Positions 34,252 to 44,491 of a stretch of 64,000 nucleotides of DNA are shown piece after piece. The notes below the pieces were generated by a model. The model searched no databases and was not told where the DNA came from. It saw only the letters and a program-made list of their open reading frames with translations. The position numbers and the translations under genes are program-made. Origin of the DNA: Thermoactinomyces sp. DSM 45892 (lineage in GTDB: Bacteria; Bacillota; Bacilli; Thermoactinomycetales; Thermoactinomycetaceae). Within the stretch, counting starts at the first letter, position 1. The number at the start of each line of letters is the position of its first letter. Location of the stretch: contig NZ_FNPL01000015.1 in the NCBI RefSeq assembly GCF_900107305.1, positions 46,648 to 110,647 on the forward strand, written 5' to 3'.

Positions 34252-35771
34252 GATTTTGGGAGAATCACTATTTTTTTCGCACACGAAGCACACAACTTCG
34301 CATACTGAATGCATGAATCCAATGATTCATCCGAACCCATAGGCCACCAACGAATATCTCCTCCGGGAGCACGGGAAGCAAACAGTTCCACATCCGGATG
34401 AATATCCCCTATAATAATCACTTCAAACTCCTTGAAATTCGTATCAATTCCATTTTGTAGAGTCCTAAGTAGACTTTCATAATCCTCCCCTTGGCATGGA
34501 GACAAAAATGGAAAAATCAAAGAAACTCGATCAGGATCTTCATCTACAACATGAGCTACTTTCCATGCTGGGCTATCTGCTGACCGATTCCAAATCCGTT
34601 CATACGGCACTTGATCTAAACAAGGCATATCCAGCTCTTCCATCCTACTATTGATTCGTGATCGATAATATTGTGATAATTGTCCGCATAATATCTGGAT
34701 TTGACGATTTCGTATAAAGGTAGTATTTCCACCTTCATTGCGGTACTGCAAATAGAGTAATCTAGGAATTCCTAAATATTTTGTACAAAGAAACGTTCTT
34801 ACTAATAGATCATAATCATCTGCTACCAAAAGTTCTTCTCTGTGGCCTCCCATTAGATGATAACAATCTCTTGTCCACGCACGAGGATGGTTAGGCAATC
34901 CTACCAAATGACGAATCGTAGTCCAGTTTAAGCTAGAGTTTTTACATACATTTTGCCAGCACCCTAGCTCATGCACCCAAACTCGATAGTATAGTCCATA
35001 TCCATAGCTAAAATCCCAGCCATACCAATGCTGCTGACACGAACCCTCATGCAACTCTGCACTCTCTCCATAAACAAACCCGCACTCAGGATGACGCTGG
35101 AAGGCCTTCACCATCCTCTCCAAACAATCAGAAGTTAACTCATCATCGTGATCCAACTCTACTAAAATTTCACCCGTACACAGTCCTGCCGCATATCGTT
35201 TTACTGCTCCAATATACCCACTATGTGAATCTTGACGATACCTTCTCACTCGTGAGTCATCTAAAGGAAGTAAATACTCCTGATACGTTTCCCCTTGATC
35301 GTCGGAATCATCAACAATAACCCATTCCCAATTTTGATACGTTTGATTTAAAAGAGATTGATAGGGTCTCATGATCCTTTTTTGTGACTTGTAGCTAACA
35401 GTAAAAATCGAAACAAGGGGTGTATCTGAAGAAAATGTAGTAGGTGGTATTTCCTTATTTTGAGGAAGGGGTTCTGTACTATGTAACCAACAAAAAAAAG
35501 CAGCTTGTGGAGTAATTTCTCCTACAGAATGAAAATGTAACCAGCGCTTCCGTTCGTGTAGAGGCAATTGGCCCAGAGCTGGAAATAAAGATGGGTCTCT
35601 ACCAATTGAGAAATAAACTCTAGGATTTTTGGAATAACAATCGAGTTTATCTTTGGAGTTATACACTATTACTTTGATACTTTGCTCGTTACAATCGTTT
35701 ATCAATTTCTCTAAATTCGTAAACTCAGATAACCATAAATGTATGGTTAATATAGGTGGATGATCAGACAA
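34248..35771 (-). CDS. GT2 glycosyltransferase, large
   Basis: 507 aa. The GT-A domain begins near residue 145 (LVSIFTVSYKSQKRIM), with WEWVIVDDSDDQG and ILVELDHDDELTSD. The ~145-residue N-terminal region and the C-terminal ~150 residues are of unknown fold and lack a membrane segment. First gene of a three-gene operon. It is divergent from the collagen-like gene across a 222-bp shared regulatory gap, consistent with co-regulation. Confidence 0.85.
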   Translation of the reverse strand: MSDHPPILTIHLWLSEFTNLEKLINDCNEQSIKVIVYNSKDKLDCYSKNPRVYFSIGRDPSLFPALGQLPLHERKRWLHFHSVGEITPQAAFFCWLHSTEPLPQNKEIPPTTFSSDTPLVSIFTVSYKSQKRIMRPYQSLLNQTYQNWEWVIVDDSDDQGETYQEYLLPLDDSRVRRYRQDSHSGYIGAVKRYAAGLCTGEILVELDHDDELTSDCLERMVKAFQRHPECGFVYGESAELHEGSCQQHWYGWDFSYGYGLYYRVWVHELGCWQNVCKNSSLNWTTIRHLVGLPNHPRAWTRDCYHLMGGHREELLVADDYDLLVRTFLCTKYLGIPRLLYLQYRNEGGNTTFIRNRQIQILCGQLSQYYRSRINSRMEELDMPCLDQVPYERIWNRSADSPAWKVAHVVDEDPDRVSLIFPFLSPCQGEDYESLLRTLQNGIDTNFKEFEVIIIGDIHPDVELFASRAPGGDIRWWPMGSDESLDSCIQYAKLCASCAKKIVILPKS

Positions 35772-35993
35772 GTCTCTCTCCTCCTCAAAACTACTTCATA
35801 ATCTATCCATACATGTGGTCCTTGATAAGACATACTTGTATATCTACATCCTTATGTACAAATAAGTAAATTATTACGCCAATACTCTATAGACAGATAG
35901 GGAGCATTCCTATTCCGTCTATTAAAATCACAATATTTCTAATAATGAATATAGTGATGATGATAGAAATACACACGGGGGTGTTTTTTAGCT

Positions 35994-38900
35994 ATGTGGA
36001 ACTCCGATTGGCCTCCTATTACTCCCTTCGATCGAGAAGAAGCTATTAATTTTCTATTACTCTCTATTGCTTTGGAAGAGTTGGCTTTAAGCCATATTTT
36101 GAATGCCGAAGGGGAAAAAGTACAGTACGCTCTCGGAACACTACCCGGTATTACATCACCACCTACATCCATTAACGAATTGCTTCAAATAAATGAGAGC
36201 GTCAATAATACCATTCAAGAAGCAACCTTATTGGAAAAAGAACTAAACGCTAAGTTGAAGAAGGCATTGTCTATTCCGATCTCAATTGGACCCACAGGAC
36301 CTACGGGCGCGACGGGACCAAGTGGAGGCCCACCTGGACCCCTCGGGAATACAGGGCCTCAAGGGAATACAGGACCCCAAGGACCGACTGGGCCAACCGG
36401 ACCAACTGGTTTTTTTGCTACAGGTGATTTCTTATTTTTAGTGCAAGGAAACACGGGGGCAAGCGGAAGTGCTCAAATGGGTTTCGGGGATATACTAAAC
36501 TTTATATCCAATACATTAGAAATTGAGGTAACATCTGGTTCCGCCGATGTGAGACTAGAAGTTCCGACCGGGGCTAACGGACCGACTGGGCCTCAAGGCG
36601 TTACGGGACCTCAAGGACCAACTGGACCCCAAGGTGATACTGGACCTCAAGGTGATACTGGGCCTCAAGGATCGACTGGACCCCAAGGCGTTACGGGACC
36701 TCAAGGATCGACTGGACCTCAAGGCGTTACGGGATCTCAAGGAGTCACGGGGCCTCAAGGCGTTACGGGACCTCAAGGTGATACTGGACCTCAAGGATCG
36801 ACTGGACCTCAGGGAGACACGGGACCTCAAGGCGTTACGGGACCTCAAGGCGTTACGGGACCTCAAGGATCGACTGGACCTCAGGGAGACACGGGACCTC
36901 AAGGCGTTACGGGACCCCAAGGCCCAACTGGACCTCAGGGCGTTACGGGACCTCAGGGGAACACTGGACCTCAAGGTGATACTGGGCCTCAAGGTGATAC
37001 TGGACCTCAAGGTGATACTGGGCCTCAAGGATCGACTGGACCTCAGGGAGACACGGGACCTCAAGGCGTTACGGGACCCCAAGGTGATACTGGACCTCAA
37101 GGTGATACTGGGCCTCAAGGCGTTACTGGGCCTCAAGGCGTTACTGGGCCTCAAGGCGTTACGGGACCTCAAGGCGTCATGGGACCTCAAGGCGTTACTG
37201 GACCTCAAGGCGTTACTGGACCTCAGGGAGACACGGGACCTCAGGGCGTTACGGGACCTCAGGGATCGACTGGGCCTCAAGGCGTTATCGGACCTCAAGG
37301 CGTTACGGGACCTCAAGGATCGACTGGACCTCAAGGCGTTACGGGACCTCAGGGCGTTACTGGGCCTCAAGGATCGACTGGACCTCAAGGTGATACTGGA
37401 CCTCAAGGGAACACTGGGCCTCAAGGTGATACTGGACCTCAAGGATCGACGGGACCTCAAGGCGATACGGGATCTCAAGGAGTCACGGGGCCTCAAGGCG
37501 TTACTGGACCTCAAGGTGATACTGGACCTCAAGGTGATACTGGACCTCAAGGTGATACTGGACCTCAAGGTGATACTGGGCCTCAAGGCGTTACTGGGCC
37601 TCAGGGACCGACTGGACCTCAGGGAGACACGGGACCTCAAGGACCAACTGGACCCCAAGGCAATACGGGACCTCAAGGCGTTACTGGGCCTCAAGGATCG
37701 ACTGGACCCCAAGGCGTTACTGGGCCTCAAGGCGATACGGGACCTCAAGGACCAACTGGACCCCAAGGTGATACTGGACCTCAAGGACCAACTGGACCCC
37801 AAGGTGATACGGGACCTCAAGGCGTTACGGGACCTCAAGGCGTCACGGGACCCCAAGGCGTTACGGGACCCCAAGGCGTTACGGGACCTCAAGGCGTTAC
37901 GGGACCTCAAGGACCAACTGGACCCCAAGGTGATACGGGACCTCAAGGTGATACTGGGCCTCAAGGATCGACGGGACCTCAGGGGGACACGGGACCTCAA
38001 GGACCAACTGGACCCCAAGGTGATACTGGACCTCAAGGTGATACTGGGCCTCAAGGCGTTACTGGGCCTCAAGGTGATACTGGGCCTCAAGGTGATACTG
38101 GGCCTCAAGGATCGACGGGACCTCAGGGAGACACGGGACCTCAAGGACCAACTGGACCCCAAGGCAATACGGGACCTCAAGGCGTTACGGGACCTCAAGG
38201 TGATACTGGGCCTCAAGGTGATACTGGGCCTCAAGGATCGACTGGACCTCAGGGAGACACGGGACCTCAAGGATCGACGGGACCTCAAGGTGATACTGGG
38301 CCTCAAGGATCGACTGGACCTCAGGGAGACACGGGACCTCAAGGACCAACTGGACCTCAAGGACCAACTGGACCCCAAGGTGATACGGGATCTCAAGGAT
38401 CGACGGGACCTCAAGGCGTTACGGGACCCCAAGGCGTTACTGGACCTCAGGGAGACACGGGACCTCAGGGCGTTACGGGACCTCAGGGATCGACTGGGCC
38501 TCAAGGCGTTATCGGACCTCAAGGCGTTACGGGACCTCAAGGATCGACTGGACCTCAAGGCGTTACGGGACCTCAGGGCGTTACTGGGCCTCAAGGATCG
38601 ACGGGACCTCAAGGTGATACTGGACCTCAAGGGAACACTGGGCCTCAAGGTGATACTGGACCTCAAGGATCGACGGGACCTCAAGGCGTTACGGGATCTC
38701 AAGGAGTCACGGGGCCTCAAGGCGTTACTGGACCTCAAGGTGATACTGGACCTCAAGGTGATACTGGACCTCAAGGGAACACTGGGCCTCAAGGTGATAC
38801 TGGACCTCAAGGTGATACTGGGCCTCAAGGATCGACGGGACCTCAGGGAGACACGGGACCTCAAGGCGTTACGGGACCCCAAGGTGATACTGGGCCTCAA

Positions 38901-41900
38901 GGTGATACTGGGCCTCAAGGATCGACGGGACCTCAGGGAGACACGGGACCTCAAGGCGTTACGGGACCCCAAGGCGTTACTGGGCCTCAAGGCGTTACGG
39001 GACCTCAAGGTGATACTGGACCTCAAGGACCAACTGGACCCCAAGGTGATACGGGATCTCAAGGATCGACGGGACCTCAGGGAGACACGGGACCTCAAGG
39101 CGATACTGGACCCCAAGGCGTTACTGGACCTCAGGGAGTTACCGGGCCTCAAGGATCGACTGGGCCTCAAGGCGTTATCGGACCTCAAGGCGTTACGGGA
39201 CCTCAAGGAGTCATGGGACCTCAAGGCGTTACGGGACCTCAAGGCGTTACGGGACCTCAGGGAGACACGGGACCTCAAGGACCAACTGGACCCCAAGGCA
39301 ATACGGGACCTCAAGGCGTTACGGGACCCCAAGGCGTTACGGGACCCCAAGGCGTTACGGGACCTCAAGGTGATACGGGACCTCAAGGTGATACTGGGCC
39401 TCAAGGTGATACTGGGCCTCAAGGATCGACTGGACCTCAGGGAGACACGGGACCTCAAGGACCAACTGGACCCCAAGGCAATACGGGACCTCAAGGCGTT
39501 ACGGGACCTCAAGGACCAACTGGACCCCAAGGTGATACTGGGCCTCAAGGTGATACTGGGCCTCAAGGTGATACTGGGCCTCAAGGATCGACTGGACCTC
39601 AGGGAGACACGGGACCTCAAGGCGTTACGGGACCTCAAGGCGTTACGGGACCTCAAGGACCAACTGGACCCCAAGGTGATACTGGGCCTCAAGGTGATAC
39701 TGGGCCTCAAGGATCGACTGGACCTCAGGGAGACACGGGACCTCAAGGACCAACTGGACCCCAAGGCAATACGGGACCTCAAGGACCAACTGGACCCCAA
39801 GGCAATACGGGACCTCAAGGACCAACTGGACCTCAAGGACCAACTGGACCTCAAGGACCAACTGGACCCCAAGGTGATACGGGACCTCAAGGTGATACTG
39901 GGCCTCAAGGATCGACGGGACCTCAGGGGGACACGGGACCTCAAGGACCAACTGGACCCCAAGGCAACACGGGACCTCAGGGCGTTACCGGGCCTCAAGG
40001 ATCGACTGGGCCTCAAGGCGTTATCGGACCTCAAGGCGTTACTGGACCTCAAGGATCGACGGGACCTCAGGGAGACACGGGGCCTCAAGGCGTTACGGGA
40101 CCTCAAGGCGTTACTGGGCCTCAAGGTGATACTGGACCTCAAGGTGATACTGGGCCTCAAGGATCGACGGGACCTCAGGGAGATACGGGACCTCAAGGCG
40201 TTACGGGACCTCAAGGCGTTACTGGGCCTCAAGGATCGACGGGACCTCAAGGCGTTACGGGACCTCAAGGACCAACTGGACCCCAAGGTGATACTGGACC
40301 TCAAGGATCGACTGGGCCCCAAGGCGTCACGGGACCTCAAGGAGTCACGGGACCTCAGGGCGATACCGGGCCTCAAGGATCGACCGGGCCTCAAGGCGTT
40401 ATCGGACCTCAAGGCGTTATCGGACCTCAAGGCGTTACGGGACCTCAAGGCGTTACTGGGCCTCAAGGTGATACTGGACCTCAAGGTGATACTGGGCCTC
40501 AAGGATCGACTGGACCTCAGGGCGATACGGGACCTCAAGGCGTTACGGGACCTCAAGGCGTTACTGGGCCTCAAGGATCGACTGGACCTCAAGGTGATAT
40601 TGGGTCTCAAGGATCGACGGGACCTCAGGGAGATACGGGACCTCAAGGCGTTACTGGGCCTCAAGGATCGACGGGACCTCAGGGCGTTACCGGGCCTCAA
40701 GGAGATACCGGACCTCAAGGATCGACTGGACCTCAAGGTGATATTGGGCCTCAAGGCGATACTGGACCTCAGGGAGACACGGGACCTCAAGGCGATACGG
40801 GAACCCAAGGCGTTACTGGGCCTCAAGGATCGACGGGACCTCAGGGCGTTACTGGGCCTCAAGGATCAACTGGACCCCAAGGTGATACGGGACCTCAAGG
40901 TGATACTGGGCCTCAAGGATCGACTGGACCTCAGGGCGTTACCGGGCCTCAAGGAGATACCGGACCTCAAGGATCGACTGGACCTCAAGGTGATATTGGG
41001 CCTCAAGGCGATACTGGACCTCAGGGAGACACGGGACCTCAAGGCGATACGGGAACCCAAGGCGTTACTGGGCCTCAAGGATCGACGGGACCTCAGGGCG
41101 TTACTGGGCCTCAAGGATCAACTGGACCCCAAGGTGATACGGGACCTCAAGGTGATACTGGGCCTCAAGGATCGACGGGACCTCAGGGGGACACGGGACC
41201 TCAAGGACCAACTGGACCCCAAGGCGTTACTGGACCCCAAGGTGATACGGGACCTCAAGGTGATACTGGGCCTCAAGGATCGACTGGACCTCAGGGCGTT
41301 ACCGGGCCTCAAGGCGTTACGGGACCTCAAGGCGTTACTGGACCTCAAGGGAACACGGGGCCTCAAGGCGATAATGGACCTCAAGGACCAACTGGACCCC
41401 AAGGCAATACGGGACCTCAAGGCGTTACTGGGCCTCAAGGATCGACTGGACCTCAGGGCGTTACCGGGCCTCAAGGAATCACAGGGCCTCAGGGCGTTAC
41501 CGGGCCTCAGGGGAATACCGGACCTACAGGACCGAACGTAGCATTATTCGGATTCTCTGCTCAACGTGCCTCTACTGTGATTAATACGGATACACAATTA
41601 GGATCATGGACCGTGACTAGCCCCTACTACACAGGAACTGGGTTTAACGCAGCAACAGGAAACTATACCATCCAACAGTCAGGAAGATACTCTGTTAAAC
41701 TGGTGATTAGTTACCAGGCTGCAGCACTAACGGTCACTGTTGGCGCTGGACCAAATCCATCATTTGTCGTACGCCGAACCTCTCCCGTCGTAACAGACTT
41801 GGTAACTGGTTTACTCCCACTATTAGATATTAATGTAGCGCTCGTTCTAACAATAAGAGGCCCTCTAGGGTTTGCCTCCATCACCTTAACAGGGGATTTT

Positions 41901-42020
41901 GATCTAACGGCGGGAGATGTGATTGGTGTCTTCTATGAGGCAGACGGTTTAGCAACCAATTTAACACTAAGTCCGATCGGCCCCTCATCCACTGTTTGGT
42001 CCGTCCACAGGTTAACTTAA
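35994..42020 (+). CDS. Giant collagen-like surface protein (BclA-type architecture), 2008 aa
   Basis: Residues 1-98 are the SIALEEL domain shared with five small neighbours. Residues 99-139 are a first short collagen stretch, then a ~55-residue non-collagen spacer ([20 protein letters not shown]). Residues ~195-1848 are G-P-Q-G-x-T hexapeptides, about 551 unbroken G-X-Y triplets. Residues 1849-2008 are a beta-rich C-terminal domain ([20 protein letters not shown] ... [12 protein letters not shown]) resembling the C1q/TNF-like trimerising head of BclA. There is no signal peptide, as for spore-coat proteins made in the mother cell. Thr in every GxT triplet is the expected O-glycan site. Predicted role: trimeric filament on the spore surface. 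ATG follows GGGGTG. Confidence 0.93.
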   Translation: MWNSDWPPITPFDREEAINFLLLSIALEELALSHILNAEGEKVQYALGTLPGITSPPTSINELLQINESVNNTIQEATLLEKELNAKLKKALSIPISIGPTGPTGATGPSGGPPGPLGNTGPQGNTGPQGPTGPTGPTGFFATGDFLFLVQGNTGASGSAQMGFGDILNFISNTLEIEVTSGSADVRLEVPTGANGPTGPQGVTGPQGPTGPQGDTGPQGDTGPQGSTGPQGVTGPQGSTGPQGVTGSQGVTGPQGVTGPQGDTGPQGSTGPQGDTGPQGVTGPQGVTGPQGSTGPQGDTGPQGVTGPQGPTGPQGVTGPQGNTGPQGDTGPQGDTGPQGDTGPQGSTGPQGDTGPQGVTGPQGDTGPQGDTGPQGVTGPQGVTGPQGVTGPQGVMGPQGVTGPQGVTGPQGDTGPQGVTGPQGSTGPQGVIGPQGVTGPQGSTGPQGVTGPQGVTGPQGSTGPQGDTGPQGNTGPQGDTGPQGSTGPQGDTGSQGVTGPQGVTGPQGDTGPQGDTGPQGDTGPQGDTGPQGVTGPQGPTGPQGDTGPQGPTGPQGNTGPQGVTGPQGSTGPQGVTGPQGDTGPQGPTGPQGDTGPQGPTGPQGDTGPQGVTGPQGVTGPQGVTGPQGVTGPQGVTGPQGPTGPQGDTGPQGDTGPQGSTGPQGDTGPQGPTGPQGDTGPQGDTGPQGVTGPQGDTGPQGDTGPQGSTGPQGDTGPQGPTGPQGNTGPQGVTGPQGDTGPQGDTGPQGSTGPQGDTGPQGSTGPQGDTGPQGSTGPQGDTGPQGPTGPQGPTGPQGDTGSQGSTGPQGVTGPQGVTGPQGDTGPQGVTGPQGSTGPQGVIGPQGVTGPQGSTGPQGVTGPQGVTGPQGSTGPQGDTGPQGNTGPQGDTGPQGSTGPQGVTGSQGVTGPQGVTGPQGDTGPQGDTGPQGNTGPQGDTGPQGDTGPQGSTGPQGDTGPQGVTGPQGDTGPQGDTGPQGSTGPQGDTGPQGVTGPQGVTGPQGVTGPQGDTGPQGPTGPQGDTGSQGSTGPQGDTGPQGDTGPQGVTGPQGVTGPQGSTGPQGVIGPQGVTGPQGVMGPQGVTGPQGVTGPQGDTGPQGPTGPQGNTGPQGVTGPQGVTGPQGVTGPQGDTGPQGDTGPQGDTGPQGSTGPQGDTGPQGPTGPQGNTGPQGVTGPQGPTGPQGDTGPQGDTGPQGDTGPQGSTGPQGDTGPQGVTGPQGVTGPQGPTGPQGDTGPQGDTGPQGSTGPQGDTGPQGPTGPQGNTGPQGPTGPQGNTGPQGPTGPQGPTGPQGPTGPQGDTGPQGDTGPQGSTGPQGDTGPQGPTGPQGNTGPQGVTGPQGSTGPQGVIGPQGVTGPQGSTGPQGDTGPQGVTGPQGVTGPQGDTGPQGDTGPQGSTGPQGDTGPQGVTGPQGVTGPQGSTGPQGVTGPQGPTGPQGDTGPQGSTGPQGVTGPQGVTGPQGDTGPQGSTGPQGVIGPQGVIGPQGVTGPQGVTGPQGDTGPQGDTGPQGSTGPQGDTGPQGVTGPQGVTGPQGSTGPQGDIGSQGSTGPQGDTGPQGVTGPQGSTGPQGVTGPQGDTGPQGSTGPQGDIGPQGDTGPQGDTGPQGDTGTQGVTGPQGSTGPQGVTGPQGSTGPQGDTGPQGDTGPQGSTGPQGVTGPQGDTGPQGSTGPQGDIGPQGDTGPQGDTGPQGDTGTQGVTGPQGSTGPQGVTGPQGSTGPQGDTGPQGDTGPQGSTGPQGDTGPQGPTGPQGVTGPQGDTGPQGDTGPQGSTGPQGVTGPQGVTGPQGVTGPQGNTGPQGDNGPQGPTGPQGNTGPQGVTGPQGSTGPQGVTGPQGITGPQGVTGPQGNTGPTGPNVALFGFSAQRASTVINTDTQLGSWTVTSPYYTGTGFNAATGNYTIQQSGRYSVKLVISYQAAALTVTVGAGPNPSFVVRRTSPVVTDLVTGLLPLLDINVALVLTIRGPLGFASITLTGDFDLTAGDVIGVFYEADGLATNLTLSPIGPSSTVWSVHRLT
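37209..38772 (+). repeat. About 340-bp duplicated block, copies offset by 1224 bp
   Basis: 37209-37548 and 38433-38772 are nearly identical, including the rare GVIG unit (gttatcgg) and the rare GSQG unit. The offset is exactly 68 repeat units. Confidence 0.75.
40680..41176 (+). repeat. 252-bp perfect-looking tandem duplication
   Basis: The block starting at 40680 recurs from 40932, with the rare units GDIG and GTQG in both copies. The period is 14 repeat units (84 aa). This is the most recent visible expansion of the array. Confidence 0.85.
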
Positions 42021-42045
42021 TCGATCAACTGTAATAAACGATAAC

Positions 42046-42090
42046 AAAAAACAAACAACTCTCTATCATTCCAAGAGTTGTTTGTTTTTT
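42046..42090. terminator. Bidirectional terminator after the collagen-like gene
   Basis: AAAAAACAAACAACTCT pairs with AGAGTTGTTTGTTTTTT. It serves both this gene and the convergent secreted-protein gene. Confidence 0.9.
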
Positions 42091-42105
42091 TATTCATTGA
42101 ACAGA

Positions 42106-42867
42106 CTATTTTACTACTTCAGTCAAAGTCGCTTTCACCCGTGGAATATAGTACTGGGTATAAGCTTCATAACCAGAATCCGTTCCGATGATCAACCAAA
42201 GCTTCCCGTCGCTATCTGATTTTATATAGTAAGGCTTCTGCGCATTAGTAAAATTCTTGATTTCGAAGGAATTATCAGTGGTCTTTTCTTTCCCAATTGT
42301 ACCAATCAATGCTGCATTTTTCCCACCTTCAGCCTGCTGACCATGATCCACATTTAAGCGATAGTGGTTATTATCTGCTACATACGATTTGGGTTCAATG
42401 GTGGAAGCTCCTGCTTTCACAAACACAGAATCCCCGGGAGATCCACCTACACCAAATGTACCTGACGGTGTGTTGGTTGCGATATCAAAATCAAAGTCTA
42501 CCTTATACGTAGTATTTGGTTTTACTTTGTGTGTGGTATGTATTGGCTTTGTAACATACATGAACAAATCATCACTATGATTGCTCCCACCCAAATGAAG
42601 ACCTTTTTGTTGCTTGCTTAAATTTTTAGGAAGGTCGCGTAAAGAGTATGATAATTTCCAATCACTTTCTTTACCCGGCGGATAGTCTGAAAAGCCACCG
42701 CTCCATCCGTTATAGCCACTGTTAAACGTATCTTCTAGTACGATTTTCTGAGCAATCTTCTGCTCTGCTTGGGCTGCTGAAACTGGCTGTGCTCCAGTAA
42801 ATCCAACAAACACTCCTCCTACTACAAGGGAAGTTGCAAGAACGGCAGAAACTGTCTTTTTCTTCAT
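42106..42867 (-). CDS. Secreted protein, carbohydrate-binding-like, unknown
   Basis: 253 aa with a Sec signal peptide (MKKKTVSAVLATSLVVGGVF, cleavage near QPVSA-AQ). The mature part is beta-rich with Gly/Asn/Trp (LEDTFNSGYNGWSGGF, FDFDIATNTPSGTFGVGG), which recalls carbohydrate-binding sandwich folds, but I do not recognise a family. The ATG at 42867 is preceded by GGAGG at 10 nt; the longer frame from 42942 is unlikely. Divergent from another secreted gene. Confidence 0.7.
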   Translation of the reverse strand: MKKKTVSAVLATSLVVGGVFVGFTGAQPVSAAQAEQKIAQKIVLEDTFNSGYNGWSGGFSDYPPGKESDWKLSYSLRDLPKNLSKQQKGLHLGGSNHSDDLFMYVTKPIHTTHKVKPNTTYKVDFDFDIATNTPSGTFGVGGSPGDSVFVKAGASTIEPKSYVADNNHYRLNVDHGQQAEGGKNAALIGTIGKEKTTDNSFEIKNFTNAQKPYYIKSDSDGKLWLIIGTDSGYEAYTQYYIPRVKATLTEVVK

Positions 42868-43010
42868 AATCTCCATACCTCCATTTATATATTTCTCGTC
42901 ATCAAGTAGTTCGAATTCTACAAAGCGAGAATACAATTTCATACTAAACTTTCACCATCACTTTTACAACTATAGAATTATAAAAAAATATAAATAATTA
43001 TAAAGCAACA

Positions 43011-43039
43011 TTTACTTATAAAATAGAACCTGCTATGGT
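43011..43039 (+). promoter_or_regulatory. Possible promoter of the 43079 gene
   Basis: TTTACT, 17 bp, TATGGT, 40 bp before the start codon, in an AT-rich divergent gap. Confidence 0.4.
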
Positions 43040-43078
43040 TAATAAGGTTTTTCAAATCATTTTTTGGGAGGCAATCAT

Positions 43079-43465
43079 ATGTTTAAAAAATGCATTACTT
43101 TCGTTACGGGTTGTAGCATCATGATGGTAACAGCTACTGGAGTATCTGCCGCGGAGGAGAAGCTAGAGATCCCGTATAAAGGAAAAGATCACCCATGTAA
43201 AACAAGCTTCACTCAATTTAATGCCACGCTCACAAAAGAAGCTGTCGATAAGGGCGGGGTTACCTCTTTAATGGAACCATCCCTCTCATCAAAGCCTCAT
43301 GATCAACTCCCAACAAAACTTTTTTATGGAACTCATATGTTTAGTGGAGTTGTTCATGGAGAAGAAATAAACGGATCAGATAAATGGTATGTTGTACATA
43401 ACATGTGGGCAAATACCTATATCCATTCTTCTAACTTTGAAAAAGACGTAAAATGTCTCTGGTAA
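43079..43465 (+). CDS. Small secreted protein, unknown
   Basis: 128 aa, start ATG after GGGAGGCAATCAT. Signal peptide MFKKCITFVTGCSIMMV with cleavage after GVSA. The mature ~103 residues carry two cysteines (HPCKTSF and the C-terminal KCLW), which could form a disulfide. No family recognised. It lies next to the spore-surface locus and diverges from a second secreted protein. Confidence 0.65.
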   Translation: MFKKCITFVTGCSIMMVTATGVSAAEEKLEIPYKGKDHPCKTSFTQFNATLTKEAVDKGGVTSLMEPSLSSKPHDQLPTKLFYGTHMFSGVVHGEEINGSDKWYVVHNMWANTYIHSSNFEKDVKCLW

Positions 43466-43481
43466 TCAACTGTTCCTATTC

Positions 43482-43545
43482 GTAAAAATAAGGACGGCTC
43501 CTTTCTCTAATGGTAAGAGAGAAGGGAGCCGTCCTTATTTTTACG
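43482..43545. terminator. Strong bidirectional terminator
   Basis: GTAAAAATAAGGACGGCTCC pairs with GGGAGCCGTCCTTATTTTTAC. It overlaps the cvpA stop codon and ends the pheST-zapA-cvpA side. Confidence 0.9.
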
Positions 43546-44071
43546 GTGACTTTCCTTTAAACAATTCTATTACTTCATCTTTTAAATCAGGAGTAATCGC
43601 CAAAATCTGTTGAGACAAGAAGGAATCCTGCACTTTGTTATGTACATTTGGTACAGGAACAAACGAAAAGACATTTACCACTAAAACCAGTAAAATGGCC
43701 ATCCTCAAGAATCCGAAAACAAGACCACCTGTCTGATTAACCGCTGATAAAACAGGAATCTTGGCTATATTCCCCGCAACTCCACCAATGAGCCGGAAAA
43801 TCGCTCTGGCTACAAGGAAGATTACCACAAATGCGAGGAATGAATAGACAAAGTTACTGACCGGGAATAGTCCCCACACACCTGTTTCAGGCACAATTCC
43901 AGGGAACCAACCTGAGATGGTTTGGGCAAAAGGTCCACTCAATTTGTACGCGAGATATATGCTTACAATGGTGCCAAGTAACGCGAATACTTGACGGACT
44001 AACCCTTGGCGGTAGCCTTGAAAGCAGGCCGCTGTGATCGCGAGTAATAGGATCATATCAATCCAATTCAT
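43541..44071 (-). CDS. cvpA: CvpA family membrane protein
   Basis: 176 aa with four membrane helices, opening MNWIDMILLLAITAACFQGYRQGLVRQVF, the standard CvpA start. Related proteins are linked to envelope stress and colicin V production; the role in Bacilli is unclear. Its ATG directly follows the zapA stop. In B. subtilis polX comes next; here it is replaced by the collagen/glycosyltransferase region. Confidence 0.92.
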   Translation of the reverse strand: MNWIDMILLLAITAACFQGYRQGLVRQVFALLGTIVSIYLAYKLSGPFAQTISGWFPGIVPETGVWGLFPVSNFVYSFLAFVVIFLVARAIFRLIGGVAGNIAKIPVLSAVNQTGGLVFGFLRMAILLVLVVNVFSFVPVPNVHNKVQDSFLSQQILAITPDLKDEVIELFKGKSP

Positions 44072-44326
44072 CTAAGGTTGATTATCCTCGATCAAATGCA
44101 TGATTTCGTCGTATTCCTGCTTCAATCGCAAGTATTCATCTGCAATATTAAAAGCAGATAATACTGCCAAACGCGTCATATCTAAACGAGGATTTCCTTC
44201 TGCAATGCCTTTCATATTTGAATCTACCAACCCAGCTACTTGGCGAGTGTAGCTGGGGGTTGCTTTCCCAATGATAGGATAGGTCTGTCCATAGATCTCT
44301 ACATTCATACGAGAACGTTGTACCAT
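44072..44326 (-). CDS. zapA: Cell division protein ZapA
   Basis: 84 aa. It has the ZapA pattern VEIYGQTYPIIG at the N terminus and a long C-terminal helix (RLAVLSAFNIADEYLRLKQE) for dimerisation. It binds FtsZ and bundles protofilaments at the division site. It is adjacent to cvpA. The rnhC gene that separates pheT and zapA in B. subtilis is missing; the 165-bp gap after pheT shows nothing else. Confidence 0.92.
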   Translation of the reverse strand: MVQRSRMNVEIYGQTYPIIGKATPSYTRQVAGLVDSNMKGIAEGNPRLDMTRLAVLSAFNIADEYLRLKQEYDEIMHLIEDNQP

Positions 44327-44491
44327 TCATATCACCAACCCACACGTAGACTGTTTTTCTTGCATGTTGTATACCAATTGAAATGTTCATTACCCGATCT
44401 TCATTGGAATAAAACGATCCTGTCTCCTAAGTCTATCACTAATTAGGCTTATTTTGGGTGATCGAGAGCTAATGGAATTAAAATCGTCACA

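Larger units (their letters stand above)
36576..41537 (+). repeat. 18-bp coding repeat array (GPQGxT units)
   Basis: About 275 copies of an 18-bp unit encoding GPQG-x-T, where x is V, D, S, N, P or rarely I/M. Synonymous third positions vary between copies (ggacct, gggcct, ggaccc), which shows old expansion plus local homogenisation. The period being a multiple of three keeps two other frames open over long stretches. Confidence 0.97.

Noticed and set aside
36576..41537. CRISPR-like or satellite array
   Set aside because: The units are contiguous, coding and without spacers. The frame is kept from start to stop with structured N and C domains.
36555..41541. Long open frames antisense and in another sense frame across the collagen array (up to 1635 codons)
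   Set aside because: They arise because the 18-bp repeat period keeps all these frames open. Composition (R/S/L or L/K/D repeats) is meaningless and no ribosome-binding site was seen.
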